A DNA stretch of 64,000 bases from an uncultured Lachnospiraceae bacterium (GTDB taxonomy: Bacteria; Bacillota; Clostridia; Lachnospirales; Lachnospiraceae), in assembly GCA_947165275.1 (NCBI GenBank), contig CAMUZQ010000001.1, positions 42,278 to 106,277 of the forward strand, given 5' to 3'. Below the pieces are notes generated by a model, which did not search any database, was not told the DNA's origin, and saw only the letters and a list, made by a program, of their open reading frames with translations. A program made the translations under genes and the position numbers. Positions 29,812-38,727 of the stretch are shown here, piece by piece (the stretch's first letter is position 1; the number at the start of each line of letters is the position of its first letter).

Positions 29812-30720
29812 TTAGCTGATCTGTTCTTCTTCATTCTTTTCCAGTTCCTGTATTTTGTTTTTGACCTCGGTCGCCCATTCAGGAGCCTGGCTGTCGAGAT
29901 CCGCCTGCTCAAATTCGTAAGCGTGGCTGTGTATCAAAAGGATCATATCCTTATATATATTCAGGGTGGTTTTATACTTATTCTTGATCATTTTTTCCAT
30001 ATGTCTTCTTGAGGAGGAAGAAAGACGTGAAGCTCTCGAGGTACCGGTGATGACACCGGTCAGATTCACATGATATCTTTTGAAGAGCCTCTGTATATGA
30101 TCAAAGGAATAGTAGCCGGAGGTGTATACCCATATATCATAACCGTTTTTGGCAAGGAAATGACAAAGCGAGGGAATGCCCCTTCTTATCTTTTCCTTAT
30201 ATACCAGGCCGAAAGGGAAACCGAGCGCGCGCTCTGCATCATCCCCGGTTTCGGCACAGAAAACTATCTCATCCAGATCAAGAGTTGCCCGCTTGTCATG
30301 GGTCGATTTTTCAAGCATCTGTTTTACATCATTCTCAGTGGTGACATTTACGATCTTTACGGGGATCCTTTTCATACCGACTCTCATGGCCGCCGCCCAG
30401 CGGTGGTGACCGTTCAGGAGCATATATCCCTCCGGATACATCTTTTCGATATAGACCGGGTCATCCCAGCCGGCAAATGGATCTGAGCCTCTGTTCAGAT
30501 TATCGCGCATTTTGTTTTCATAGTCCGAGATTATCCTGAAGCTGGGACCGATCGAAGGAATACTGAATTCATCCTCCGGATTGGGATGCAGATTGGAGCA
30601 TTTTGCCTTCTTTACAAGCAGGGTCTCCAGAAAACCTGCCTTTAAGGGCATCCTGACACCCTCATATTTCTTTATATCCTCGTATATGGATTCTGTAAAT
30701 TGAGTATTAGTTCCAGCCAA
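29812..30720 (-). CDS. ParB/Srx-like N-terminal domain fused to a HAD-like C-terminal domain
   Basis: LLNGHHRWAAAMRVGMKRIPVKIV (ParB-like) followed by ATLDLDEIVFC…WVYTSGYYSFDHIQRLFKRYHV. Confidence 0.72.
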   Translation of the reverse strand: MAGTNTQFTESIYEDIKKYEGVRMPLKAGFLETLLVKKAKCSNLHPNPEDEFSIPSIGPSFRIISDYENKMRDNLNRGSDPFAGWDDPVYIEKMYPEGYMLLNGHHRWAAAMRVGMKRIPVKIVNVTTENDVKQMLEKSTHDKRATLDLDEIVFCAETGDDAERALGFPFGLVYKEKIRRGIPSLCHFLAKNGYDIWVYTSGYYSFDHIQRLFKRYHVNLTGVITGTSRASRLSSSSRRHMEKMIKNKYKTTLNIYKDMILLIHSHAYEFEQADLDSQAPEWATEVKNKIQELEKNEEEQIS

Positions 30721-30920
30721 TTAAGCCACCTGCCTTCCTGAACGGATTTAATGAAAAGACTTAAAAATATTTTTGCAAACACCGGGGTATTTGTCAAGAA
30801 ATGCCGGCCCCGGATGATATGGCTTGAATGCAGATGAAAAAAAGACTAAAATTGAGATGTTCTACATATCCGATGCTGAAAAGCAAAGGATATGTGAAGA
30901 AAGACGAGGAGGATGAGCGC

Positions 30921-31871
30921 ATGAGCTTTAAGGATTCAAAGGTAGTGATAATCGGTGCCGGAAATGTAGGTTCTACAACGGCCTATACCATCATAAACCA
31001 GGGACTGTGTGAAGAGGTTGTCCTTATAGATGTAAATAAGGATAAGGCGGACGGGGAGGCAATGGATATGCAGCACTCTGTCTTCTTTATGAACAGAAAT
31101 ATAAAGGTGAAATCGGGAGATTATAAGGACTGTGCTGACGCCGATGTGGTCATACTTACAGCCTCGGCTCCCATGCCGAAGGATTCCAATGACAGGCTTA
31201 AAATGCTGGAGCCAAGCCTTAAGGTTATCGGAGGGATAGTTGACTCGGTCAGGGATTCCGGCTTTGACGGTATTTACATAGTGGTGTCGAATCCTGTGGA
31301 TATCATGACATATTATACCTGGAAAAAATCAGGGCTTCCCAAAGAGAGGGTGATCGGAAGCGGGACTACTCTGGACAGCGCCAGACTGTGCTGCGAGCTT
31401 TCAAAGCTGTATGACCTCGATGCCAAGAGTGTGGAAGCCTTTGTTATGGGTGAGCACGGTGACAGTGAGATAGTATCATGGAACTCAGCCACCATAGGCG
31501 GCAAGAGGATAGATGATGTCATGGAGGACAATGCAGACAGAACAGGAGCTGCTACCAGGGATGGATTAAGAAGCAAGACTGTCCAGGCCGGATGGGAGAT
31601 CTTCAACCGGAAAGGCAATACATGCTACGGCATAGCAGCCTCCACTTCAGCCATAGTCAAATCCATCCTTTTCAACGAAAACAGGATCTATCCTGTCACA
31701 GTGAATCTTGACGGCCAGTATGGGATAGATGGAGTCTTTCTCTCAGTTCCGGCAATAATAGGCAAGAACGGGATAAAGGAAGTGGTGGAGATAAAGCTCG
31801 CCCCTGATGAATTAAGGGCATTGCAGGATTCAGCAGCCGTCCTTAAGCCGTTTTACGATAAAATACCTTAA
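30921..31871 (+). CDS. ldh: L-lactate dehydrogenase
   Basis: VVIIGAGNVGSTTAYTIINQGL; GEHGDSEIVSWNSATIGG; likely start MSFKDSKV. Confidence 0.93.
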   Translation: MSFKDSKVVIIGAGNVGSTTAYTIINQGLCEEVVLIDVNKDKADGEAMDMQHSVFFMNRNIKVKSGDYKDCADADVVILTASAPMPKDSNDRLKMLEPSLKVIGGIVDSVRDSGFDGIYIVVSNPVDIMTYYTWKKSGLPKERVIGSGTTLDSARLCCELSKLYDLDAKSVEAFVMGEHGDSEIVSWNSATIGGKRIDDVMEDNADRTGAATRDGLRSKTVQAGWEIFNRKGNTCYGIAASTSAIVKSILFNENRIYPVTVNLDGQYGIDGVFLSVPAIIGKNGIKEVVEIKLAPDELRALQDSAAVLKPFYDKIP

Positions 31872-32054
31872 GGCAGAAGAAAATCCATATACACTGCAGT
31901 CTATCTTGATGCCCCGCTCACGGGAGGACCGGAGGGCCGGTATGGCCCGGAAGGTTTATGACAGAAAACCTTCATGTTTATGGATAAAATGACGATATAG
32001 ATTACGGAGTATTTATTCTCCCGGGGTTGCAGGCGGCCTCAAAAGCCTGGCTGT

Positions 32055-32083
32055 TTGAATTCAGATTTGCGTATTTATATAAT
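32055..32083 (+). promoter_or_regulatory. Promoter TTGAAT-17 nt-TATAAT immediately upstream of the NusG paralogue
   Basis: TTGAAT 32055-32060, TATAAT 32078-32083; start codon at 32095. Confidence 0.7.
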
Positions 32084-32094
32084 GATTTTGCGAA

Positions 32095-32664
32095 ATGTGG
32101 TATGTGATACAGACCCTGAAAGGACAGGAGAATAAAGTCGCTGCAGAAGTCATTCGAGATGTTGCAGACGACGGCGAAGATGTATTTGTTTTAAAATATG
32201 AGAAGGAGTACAGGATCAAGGGTAACTGGATAAAGGACCTCAACCCTTTTTTTCCTGGATATATCTTTGTGGATATGGAAGAATCCAGGGCAGAATTCTT
32301 TGGTCAGCGGCTTCGTAAGATCAGGCACAAGCTCCTGGATGTGGATGGTGTGATCACAGCTATCCGCCCGGAGGAGCAGGATTACCTGATGAGACTCGGT
32401 GGAGAAGAGCACATCGTACGCCATTCTGAGGGCTTCAGGGTGGATGACTATATCGTGATCACAGCCGGTCCATTCAAAGGATACAACGGAGAGATCAGAA
32501 AGCTTGACCGCCATCACCGGAAGGCAACGATCCTGATACCGCTGTCAGGTCAGGATATAGAAGTAGAGATAAACCTGGAAATAGTCGAGAGCAGAACATT
32601 TCAGGAGCTTGGCTCGGAAGAGAAGATAGATCGCCTGCACATGGCAAAAGTCGTGACAGATTAA
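32095..32664 (+). CDS. loaP: Specialised NusG paralogue, LoaP-like antiterminator
   Basis: MWYVIQTLKGQENKVA…NPFFPGYIFVDM…FRVDDYIVITAGPFKGYNGEIRKLDRHHRKATILIPLSGQ (NGN + KOW). Confidence 0.82.
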   Translation: MWYVIQTLKGQENKVAAEVIRDVADDGEDVFVLKYEKEYRIKGNWIKDLNPFFPGYIFVDMEESRAEFFGQRLRKIRHKLLDVDGVITAIRPEEQDYLMRLGGEEHIVRHSEGFRVDDYIVITAGPFKGYNGEIRKLDRHHRKATILIPLSGQDIEVEINLEIVESRTFQELGSEEKIDRLHMAKVVTD

Positions 32665-32787
32665 GAAACTTCAGAACAAAGTGTCGCTGTGAGCGCATGG
32701 AGGGACGAGGTAGACAGATCGTAAAGAACAGGGTGGCTTGAAGCAGGCATCATGGCGGAGCTATGGATAAATCTGGAATCATATGAC

Positions 32788-32814
32788 TGCGTCCTGCGTT
32801 TGATGTAGGACGTA
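32788..32814 (+). promoter_or_regulatory. Stem-loop TGCGTCCTGCG-TTTGA-TGTAGGACGTA downstream of loaP-like gene
   Basis: 11-bp stem allowing G-U pairs; non-coding context; candidate terminator or antiterminator RNA element. Confidence 0.5.
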
Positions 32815-33019
32815 TTATTATGGGGCTGGTATGATACGGTGTGGTAAAGGTGATCACAGCCTAAAACTGTATTTATTTCGAAATAGCGACAGGTACCAAA
32901 GAGAGGCTATATTTCGGTGAGTATAAGGAAAGAAGAATCTGTCGCCGATCAAAAACGGAGCAGGTACAGTCTCTGTGGAAGAGAGAAAAAGAGACCGCAG
33001 AAGAATGGATGTTGGGTAT

Positions 33020-33100
33020 CTGTTGAGCTTTAGTTATAACAAAACAAAAGATCCCGGAGTTGAGAAAACCAACATAGGGGATAAGACATATATGAGTGGA
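33020..33100. repeat. Direct repeat copy 1 (~75 bp)
   Basis: TCTGTTGAGCTTTAGTTATAACAAAACAAAAGATCCCGGAGTTGAGAAAACCAACATAGGGGATAAGACATATA. Confidence 0.8.
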
Positions 33101-33189
33101 TAGTATAGCACCGAGACGCATTGTCAAGGGGATATGTGAGAATTCAATAATGCAACGGCACTTTGGCAGGCTTATTTGGAGAATAGGTA

Positions 33190-34770
33190 ATGAGTGAAAT
33201 TATCAGGAAACTTCCGATTGGGGTTCAGGATTTTGAGAAGATAAGAAACGAGGGATTTCTTTATGTTGATAAGACCGAATACATCTATCGCTTAGTGAGA
33301 AATGGCGTGCCATATTTCCTCAGCCGTCCAAGACGCTTTGGGAAGAGCCTCTTACTATCTACGCTCAGAGCATACTTTGAAGGCAAGAAGGAGTTGTTTA
33401 AGGGGCTTAAGATAGAAGAACTTGAACGTGATAATAAGGATGCCTGGCAGGCATATCCGGTTTTCTATATAGACTTTAATACGAACAATTTCAAGGCTGA
33501 CAGTGCGTTGGAGGAGGTTTTAGAGGCTCATTTGAGAGAATGGGAGAACGTATACGGCGAAGAGGAGAAGAATACGGGATTACCTGTTAGATTTCAATAT
33601 CTGATAAAAAGAGCAGCAGAGAAGACCGGAAAACCCGCGGTAGTCCTTGTAGATGAGTATGACAAGCCGCTGCTTGAAGGTGCAGACAATGAGATGATTG
33701 AACACAATAAGGCTGTGTTCAAGGGCTTTTTCAGCACGCTAAAAAGTTATGACCGGTATCTTAAGTTTGTATTTATTACTGGTGTAACAAAGTTTAGCAA
33801 AGTTAGCATATTCAGCGATCTTAATCAGCTGAGAGATATCTCATTATCTGCTGAGTATTCGCAGATCTGTGGCATCACTGAAGCAGAAATCAAAGATAAC
33901 TTTGTACCAGAGATACAGGCAATGGCCAAGGTACAGGGTATAGCGGAAGATGAGTGCCTTGCGAAACTTAAAAAGATGTATGACGGCTACCACTTCCACC
34001 AGTACGGTGAGGGTGTTTATAATCCGTTCAGCGTGTTGAATGCTCTTGTTGAAAAGGAATTTGGAATGTACTGGTTTTCCACAGGCACGCCAACATTTCT
34101 GATTGATAAGCTCAAAGAGTCCGGCTTTGACGCAAAGCAGTTTACAACAGATGATTATTACGAGGATGAGTCATCACTGACGGATTATCGAGTGGATAAT
34201 GAGAATCCGGTACCGCTCTTTTATCAGACAGGATACCTCACGATCAGGGGATATGATGCGGAGTTTAGAAGTTACGCTTTGGGATATCCTAATGAGGAGG
34301 TGCGGTATGGCTTTCTGAAGAGTCTGGCACCTTATTATCTATGTGCTGAGAATAATTCGAGACCATTGGATGTGAGGAACTTCGTAATTGATATAAGAAA
34401 AGGGGCGACAGACAGCCTGCGAGACAGGTTTACAGCTCTGTTTGCGAGACTGCCTTATCCAAATGATGAAAAAATTGTAGAGCAGAACTTCCAGAATGTG
34501 GTTTATATTGTTTTTATGCTTTTGGGAGAATATACGGTTACAGAACAGCACAGTGCAAAGGGGAGAGCGGATTGCATCGTAGAAACGGATGATTACATCT
34601 ATATCTTCGAATTTAAGCGGGATTCCACAGCGGATGAAGCCCTTAAGCAGATAGAGGATATGGGATATGCAAAACCCTATGCCGCGGACAAGAGAACGCT
34701 CATCAAAATAGGTGCGAATTTTGATTCAAAGGAGAGAAATCTGGATGGGTGGAAGGTTGTATCTGAATAG
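33190..34770 (+). CDS. AAA-ATPase-like / PD-(D/E)XK nuclease-like protein (DUF1703-type)
   Basis: LPIGVQDFEKIRNEGFLYVDKTEYIYRL…YFLSRPRRFGKSLLLSTLRAYFEG; C-terminal YIFEFKRDSTADEALKQI. Confidence 0.88.
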   Translation: MSEIIRKLPIGVQDFEKIRNEGFLYVDKTEYIYRLVRNGVPYFLSRPRRFGKSLLLSTLRAYFEGKKELFKGLKIEELERDNKDAWQAYPVFYIDFNTNNFKADSALEEVLEAHLREWENVYGEEEKNTGLPVRFQYLIKRAAEKTGKPAVVLVDEYDKPLLEGADNEMIEHNKAVFKGFFSTLKSYDRYLKFVFITGVTKFSKVSIFSDLNQLRDISLSAEYSQICGITEAEIKDNFVPEIQAMAKVQGIAEDECLAKLKKMYDGYHFHQYGEGVYNPFSVLNALVEKEFGMYWFSTGTPTFLIDKLKESGFDAKQFTTDDYYEDESSLTDYRVDNENPVPLFYQTGYLTIRGYDAEFRSYALGYPNEEVRYGFLKSLAPYYLCAENNSRPLDVRNFVIDIRKGATDSLRDRFTALFARLPYPNDEKIVEQNFQNVVYIVFMLLGEYTVTEQHSAKGRADCIVETDDYIYIFEFKRDSTADEALKQIEDMGYAKPYAADKRTLIKIGANFDSKERNLDGWKVVSE

Positions 34771-35138
34771 ATGATATGCATTTGTTCAACAGACTTAGGC
34801 GACTGAACTGGAATGACGATATAATTCAGGGTGGCAGATGACCACAACTGATATGCTTTCATAAGAATACGGAAAGAATTTGAATAAATAAGCTTAGGAA
34901 AAGACGCGATGAGCCGATATATTATATTGATGGATAAAGCGAGGAAGCTATTTGCTAAATAATCTCTGTCCTCTTATAATTTGTTATGTGCGAAGGGACT
35001 CGCAACAGGATCCGGCTTATTTATGCAGATTTAAGGCTGTCGCACAGTGCGGCAGTCTTTTTCAGTATTTGGAGTTAATATGTTGGATAAATTTGTGAAG
35101 CGTGGATTATCTGGATTCCTATGGACCGGATACGAGGC

Positions 35139-35215
35139 ATCTGCTGAGCTTTAGTTATAACAAAACTAAAGATCCCTGAGACGGGAAAAGCAACATAGGG
35201 GATAAGACGATATAC
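35139..35215. repeat. Direct repeat copy 2 (~75 bp)
   Basis: TCTGCTGAGCTTTAGTTATAACAAAACTAAAGATCCCTGAGACGGGAAAAGCAACATAGGGGATAAGACGATATA. Confidence 0.8.
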
Positions 35216-35639
35216 GAGGGGATTGTGTAAATCCAAGACGATTTATCAAGGGGATGTTGGAAGGATGGAACGGAGAAGGGGTATGAAGTATCCATTTTAT
35301 GCGGTTTATGGAGTGAATAAGAACCATTCTGTTGCAATATTGACACGGGAAAAGTGGTTTTAGGACTTAAAGGTGGAGGGATGATGGAACGGAGACGGAT
35401 ACTTCTCAGTTCAGTAAATACAAGGCTTAGAAGACTTTCCAGCCCCAAACTTCCAAAGGTCCCTAACTGAGGTTTTGATAGCGGTTTATCAGTGAAGTCG
35501 TTAAAAATGAAGAGCATGTCATCGCGACCATGTTTTTCGTAGAATACAAATTCTAGGAAAAATGATATGCATTCTGTGGTCATCCACAGTGAAGATAAAC
35601 ATATAGACATATGAAAGATTTTGATAACCACAAAGAGAA

Positions 35640-35835
35640 TAATGAAGCGAGTGATGGTGTGAGAAACCCATCGAGCAAATCATCGAGCATCAGCGCAAAA
35701 CTAAGAGCAGCGGTGCTCGGTCTAACACCGGCAGCTGTGTTCAAGTATACATTAGCACCTCTGTAATCATCGCCTTAGCAGCCACCATCATTTACCACAC
35801 TGCCACGGATAGCAAGCATGTGAGGATTGATAAGG
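35640..35835 (-). pseudogene. Degraded C-terminal fragment resembling DUF6273-type domains, with in-frame stop
   Basis: Minus-strand translation …MLAIRGSVVNDGGC*GDDYRGANVYLNTAAGVRPSTAALSF…. Confidence 0.45.
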
Positions 35836-36201
35836 TTGAGACAAGCAGCGTTGTACATCAGGATTGAGATGGCCACAAGCGGTCTGTATGAAGTGGAAGG
35901 AACTGATGGCGCAGCGATTGACGGATGGAGTAGAGTTACATCGGCTGAATCAGAGAATGAACTCATCTTCGCTTACGGGGAGCTGGGAAACATGACGCTT
36001 GTGGATGTTGGAGAGAGTGTAAGTTTAGAGGGAAGGTTACATTGTCTGGTGGATGCAGTTCAATACAGTGGACTCAGCGGTGCTGACATGGATATAGATG
36101 TAGAGGCGTGCTTAGTGTACAGATCTGCTGAGAACGGAGGCGTGGCTGAGTATAACAAGAGTGCAGCGGCGCTTTGGCAGGCTTATTTGGAGAATAAATG
36201 A
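35827..36201 (+). CDS. Hypothetical protein, possibly a 5'-truncated remnant
   Basis: ORF 124 aa; C-terminal tail SAAALWQAYLENK recurs at 33150-33189. Confidence 0.5.
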   Translation: MIRLRQAALYIRIEMATSGLYEVEGTDGAAIDGWSRVTSAESENELIFAYGELGNMTLVDVGESVSLEGRLHCLVDAVQYSGLSGADMDIDVEACLVYRSAENGGVAEYNKSAAALWQAYLENK

Positions 36202-37064
36202 GAGATGACCACGTGAATAATGATAAATACTTAAGCTACATAGAAGAGCAGTGCATAGGTAAAGAGTTACACTACTACTGCTCTATAAACGCTTTAGAGG
36301 GCATAATTTTTAAGCATGAGATATGGCTACGACCTACAAATAAGATGAATGACAGGTTGGAGTCTCTGTTCTACTTTAATCAACTGTATGACAAGCTGAG
36401 CAGAATTACATCTCCGATAGAAGAGCATACATGCGAAGAGATTTTTGAAGAGATCATGCTTAAACCTTATATGTACTATCCGTATGCCATGTGTTTCTCA
36501 CGAGAAGAAGACAATGCTGCGCAGTGGGAACGATATGCTGACGATGGCAGTGGATTCTGCGTTGTGTTTGATACGCTAAAGCTTATGGAACTTTTGGATA
36601 ATACAGGAGTTATGCTGGCAGCGGTTAACTACGGAGATGTGGATTGGGATAATAACCATCTGCTTAACATGATTATGGAATATGTGAGAAACGAAGCCTC
36701 ATATTCAGAACCATGGATGAGAAGACAGCTCATAGCGGATATCATGGTATATGCCAGCACATATAAACACAGAAGTTTCAGAACGGAGGCAGAGAGCCGG
36801 ATTATTAGATTCGGGAATCAGGAAGAGGATGGAATATTGGTTTGCAATGAGAGAATAGGTAAGACCATTGATTCCGTTACAAAGATTAATCTTGTGGAAG
36901 TTGCAGAAGTTCGGAAGAGCAGTTTTGAGGGATTGATCAAAGGCGTTGTAATTGGACCGAGGAATGATACTGCTGTAAACGAGGCTGAAGGATATTTGAG
37001 CAAAGAGGGTGATCTGATGAGGATTATAGGAAAGGTTAAGAAGTCGGAGTGTCCGTTGAGGTGA
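36198..37064 (+). CDS. DUF2971-type protein
   Basis: LHYYCSINALEGIIFKHEIWLRPTNKMNDRLE…CFSREEDNAAQWERYADDGSGFCVVFD; ATGA overlap with the upstream ORF. Confidence 0.82.
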   Translation: MRDDHVNNDKYLSYIEEQCIGKELHYYCSINALEGIIFKHEIWLRPTNKMNDRLESLFYFNQLYDKLSRITSPIEEHTCEEIFEEIMLKPYMYYPYAMCFSREEDNAAQWERYADDGSGFCVVFDTLKLMELLDNTGVMLAAVNYGDVDWDNNHLLNMIMEYVRNEASYSEPWMRRQLIADIMVYASTYKHRSFRTEAESRIIRFGNQEEDGILVCNERIGKTIDSVTKINLVEVAEVRKSSFEGLIKGVVIGPRNDTAVNEAEGYLSKEGDLMRIIGKVKKSECPLR

Positions 37065-37234
37065 TTTATAAAAGATGATATGGGATTAGTTCTCTGGTAG
37101 CTTACGCAACAGATGACGTATATTACAAAAACGTCTAAGTGTTTTATCTTTTTGTTTTACTACAAAACTATAATTGGATATATAACAATATAGGGGTATA
37201 GCTAAAGGTATGGTTTTATACGAGGAGGTAAGAC

Positions 37235-37552
37235 ATGATAGATAAAATCAAGCTGATAATAGAGACCGGTGTTCTGACTGATAATCAAGTGAAGATTTTT
37301 TTGAGTCTTTGCACAAAAGGCACAAGAGATTATATTGATTCTCACAGTAACCTTACAGTAAGAATGTATGCAGAAGTGATAAAACAGACATTGTTGGATT
37401 TAAAGGATGAAGAGGATGCTTTTGAAGAGGTCTTTATGGAAAATGTTGGCGACCTAAATCTTCTTGGCAGAGTTAAGACTGAAGAAGAAAGAGATAAGAA
37501 AAAGATTTTAGGACAGATGGCAAGACCGATGCATAACAGCAGGTGGGTTTAA
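37235..37552 (+). CDS. Hypothetical protein, 105 aa
   Basis: ORF with GAGGAGG RBS upstream. Confidence 0.65.
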   Translation: MIDKIKLIIETGVLTDNQVKIFLSLCTKGTRDYIDSHSNLTVRMYAEVIKQTLLDLKDEEDAFEEVFMENVGDLNLLGRVKTEEERDKKKILGQMARPMHNSRWV

Positions 37553-37572
37553 GAATTTAATAGGAACCGTGT

Positions 37573-38727
37573 ATGATACCTTTAGCAATACCGGATCTCT
37601 CCGGTAATGAGAGAAAATATTTAAATGAATGCATAGACAGCACATATGTCTCATCAGTAGGTCCGTTCGTGAATCGTTTGGAGGCATTGATTGCTGATAT
37701 AGCAGGTGCTAAGTATGGTGTGGCTGTATCTTCGGGTACAACAGGCTTACACACAGCTTTAACTGCTTATGGAGTTGGCAGGGATGATATTGTGATCATT
37801 CCTTCATTTACGTTTATAGCCACAGCAAATGCCGTATCTCATTGTGGTGCTACTCCATGGCTGATGGATGTGAAAGCGGACTCTTGGTGCATCGATGAAG
37901 GGCAGATTGAGGATGAGCTAAATCGGAAGACAGAAGTCAATGATGGTGTGGTAATATACAAAGCGTCCGGTCGAAGAGTAGCCGCAATCATGCCTGTGTA
38001 TACGTTAGGCAATATACCGGATATGGATAGAATCTGTACCATAGCGAAAGCATTCAACTTGCCAGTTATCGCAGATGCTGCCGCAGCAATTGGTGCCGAG
38101 TATAAGAATCGTAAGTGCGGAGAACTGGCTGAATGCACGGTATTCTCCTTTAATGGGAACAAAACCGTTACCTCTGGTGGCGGTGGGGCTGTTGTGGGAA
38201 ATGATGAGCAGATGATGAAGAAGATTAAGCATCTGTCTACAACGGCGAGAGTTAGTTCTGAGTATGACTTTGATATGGTGGGTTTCAACTATCGTATGAC
38301 GAATATACAGGCAGCAGTTGGGTGTGCTCAATTAGAACGTGTGGAGAAACTTGTTGATAAGAAGAGATGGATTAGAAGAAGGTACAGAGAGCTGCTGGAT
38401 GGTGTTCAGGGTATTAGCTTCTTCCCAGAGCCTGTATATTGCAATTCCTCTTGCTGGTTCTCAGGTGTCGTTATTGATGATGCAGACCATGAGAAGGTTA
38501 AAGATATCTGCAGCAAGTTGAAGGAATCAGGGATTGAAGCAAGAACATTTTGGAAACCCATACACATGCAGAAACCTTATGAGAATTCTTTAAAAGCTGA
38601 CACTCTACAGACTACAGACACTTTATGGAGCAAGATACTCACACTACCGTGCTCGACGAACATTACTGACTCAGAAATTGTGACAGTTTCTGATGCATTA
38701 AAGAAAGTGCTTTTGAATGAATATTAA
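37573..38727 (+). CDS. DegT/DnrJ/EryC1/StrS aminotransferase, LegC-like
   Basis: MIPLAIPDLSGNERKYLNECIDSTYVSSVGPFV; FSFNGNKTVTSGGGGAVV. Confidence 0.9.
   Translation: MIPLAIPDLSGNERKYLNECIDSTYVSSVGPFVNRLEALIADIAGAKYGVAVSSGTTGLHTALTAYGVGRDDIVIIPSFTFIATANAVSHCGATPWLMDVKADSWCIDEGQIEDELNRKTEVNDGVVIYKASGRRVAAIMPVYTLGNIPDMDRICTIAKAFNLPVIADAAAAIGAEYKNRKCGELAECTVFSFNGNKTVTSGGGGAVVGNDEQMMKKIKHLSTTARVSSEYDFDMVGFNYRMTNIQAAVGCAQLERVEKLVDKKRWIRRRYRELLDGVQGISFFPEPVYCNSSCWFSGVVIDDADHEKVKDICSKLKESGIEARTFWKPIHMQKPYENSLKADTLQTTDTLWSKILTLPCSTNITDSEIVTVSDALKKVLLNEY

Noticed and set aside
33020-35215. The two ~75-bp repeats as a CRISPR array
   Set aside because: Only two diverged copies ~2.1 kb apart with genes between; no spacer periodicity.
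35155-35631. 158-aa minus ORF over the repeat region
   Set aside because: No recognisable domain; spans repeat copy 2 and degenerate sequence.
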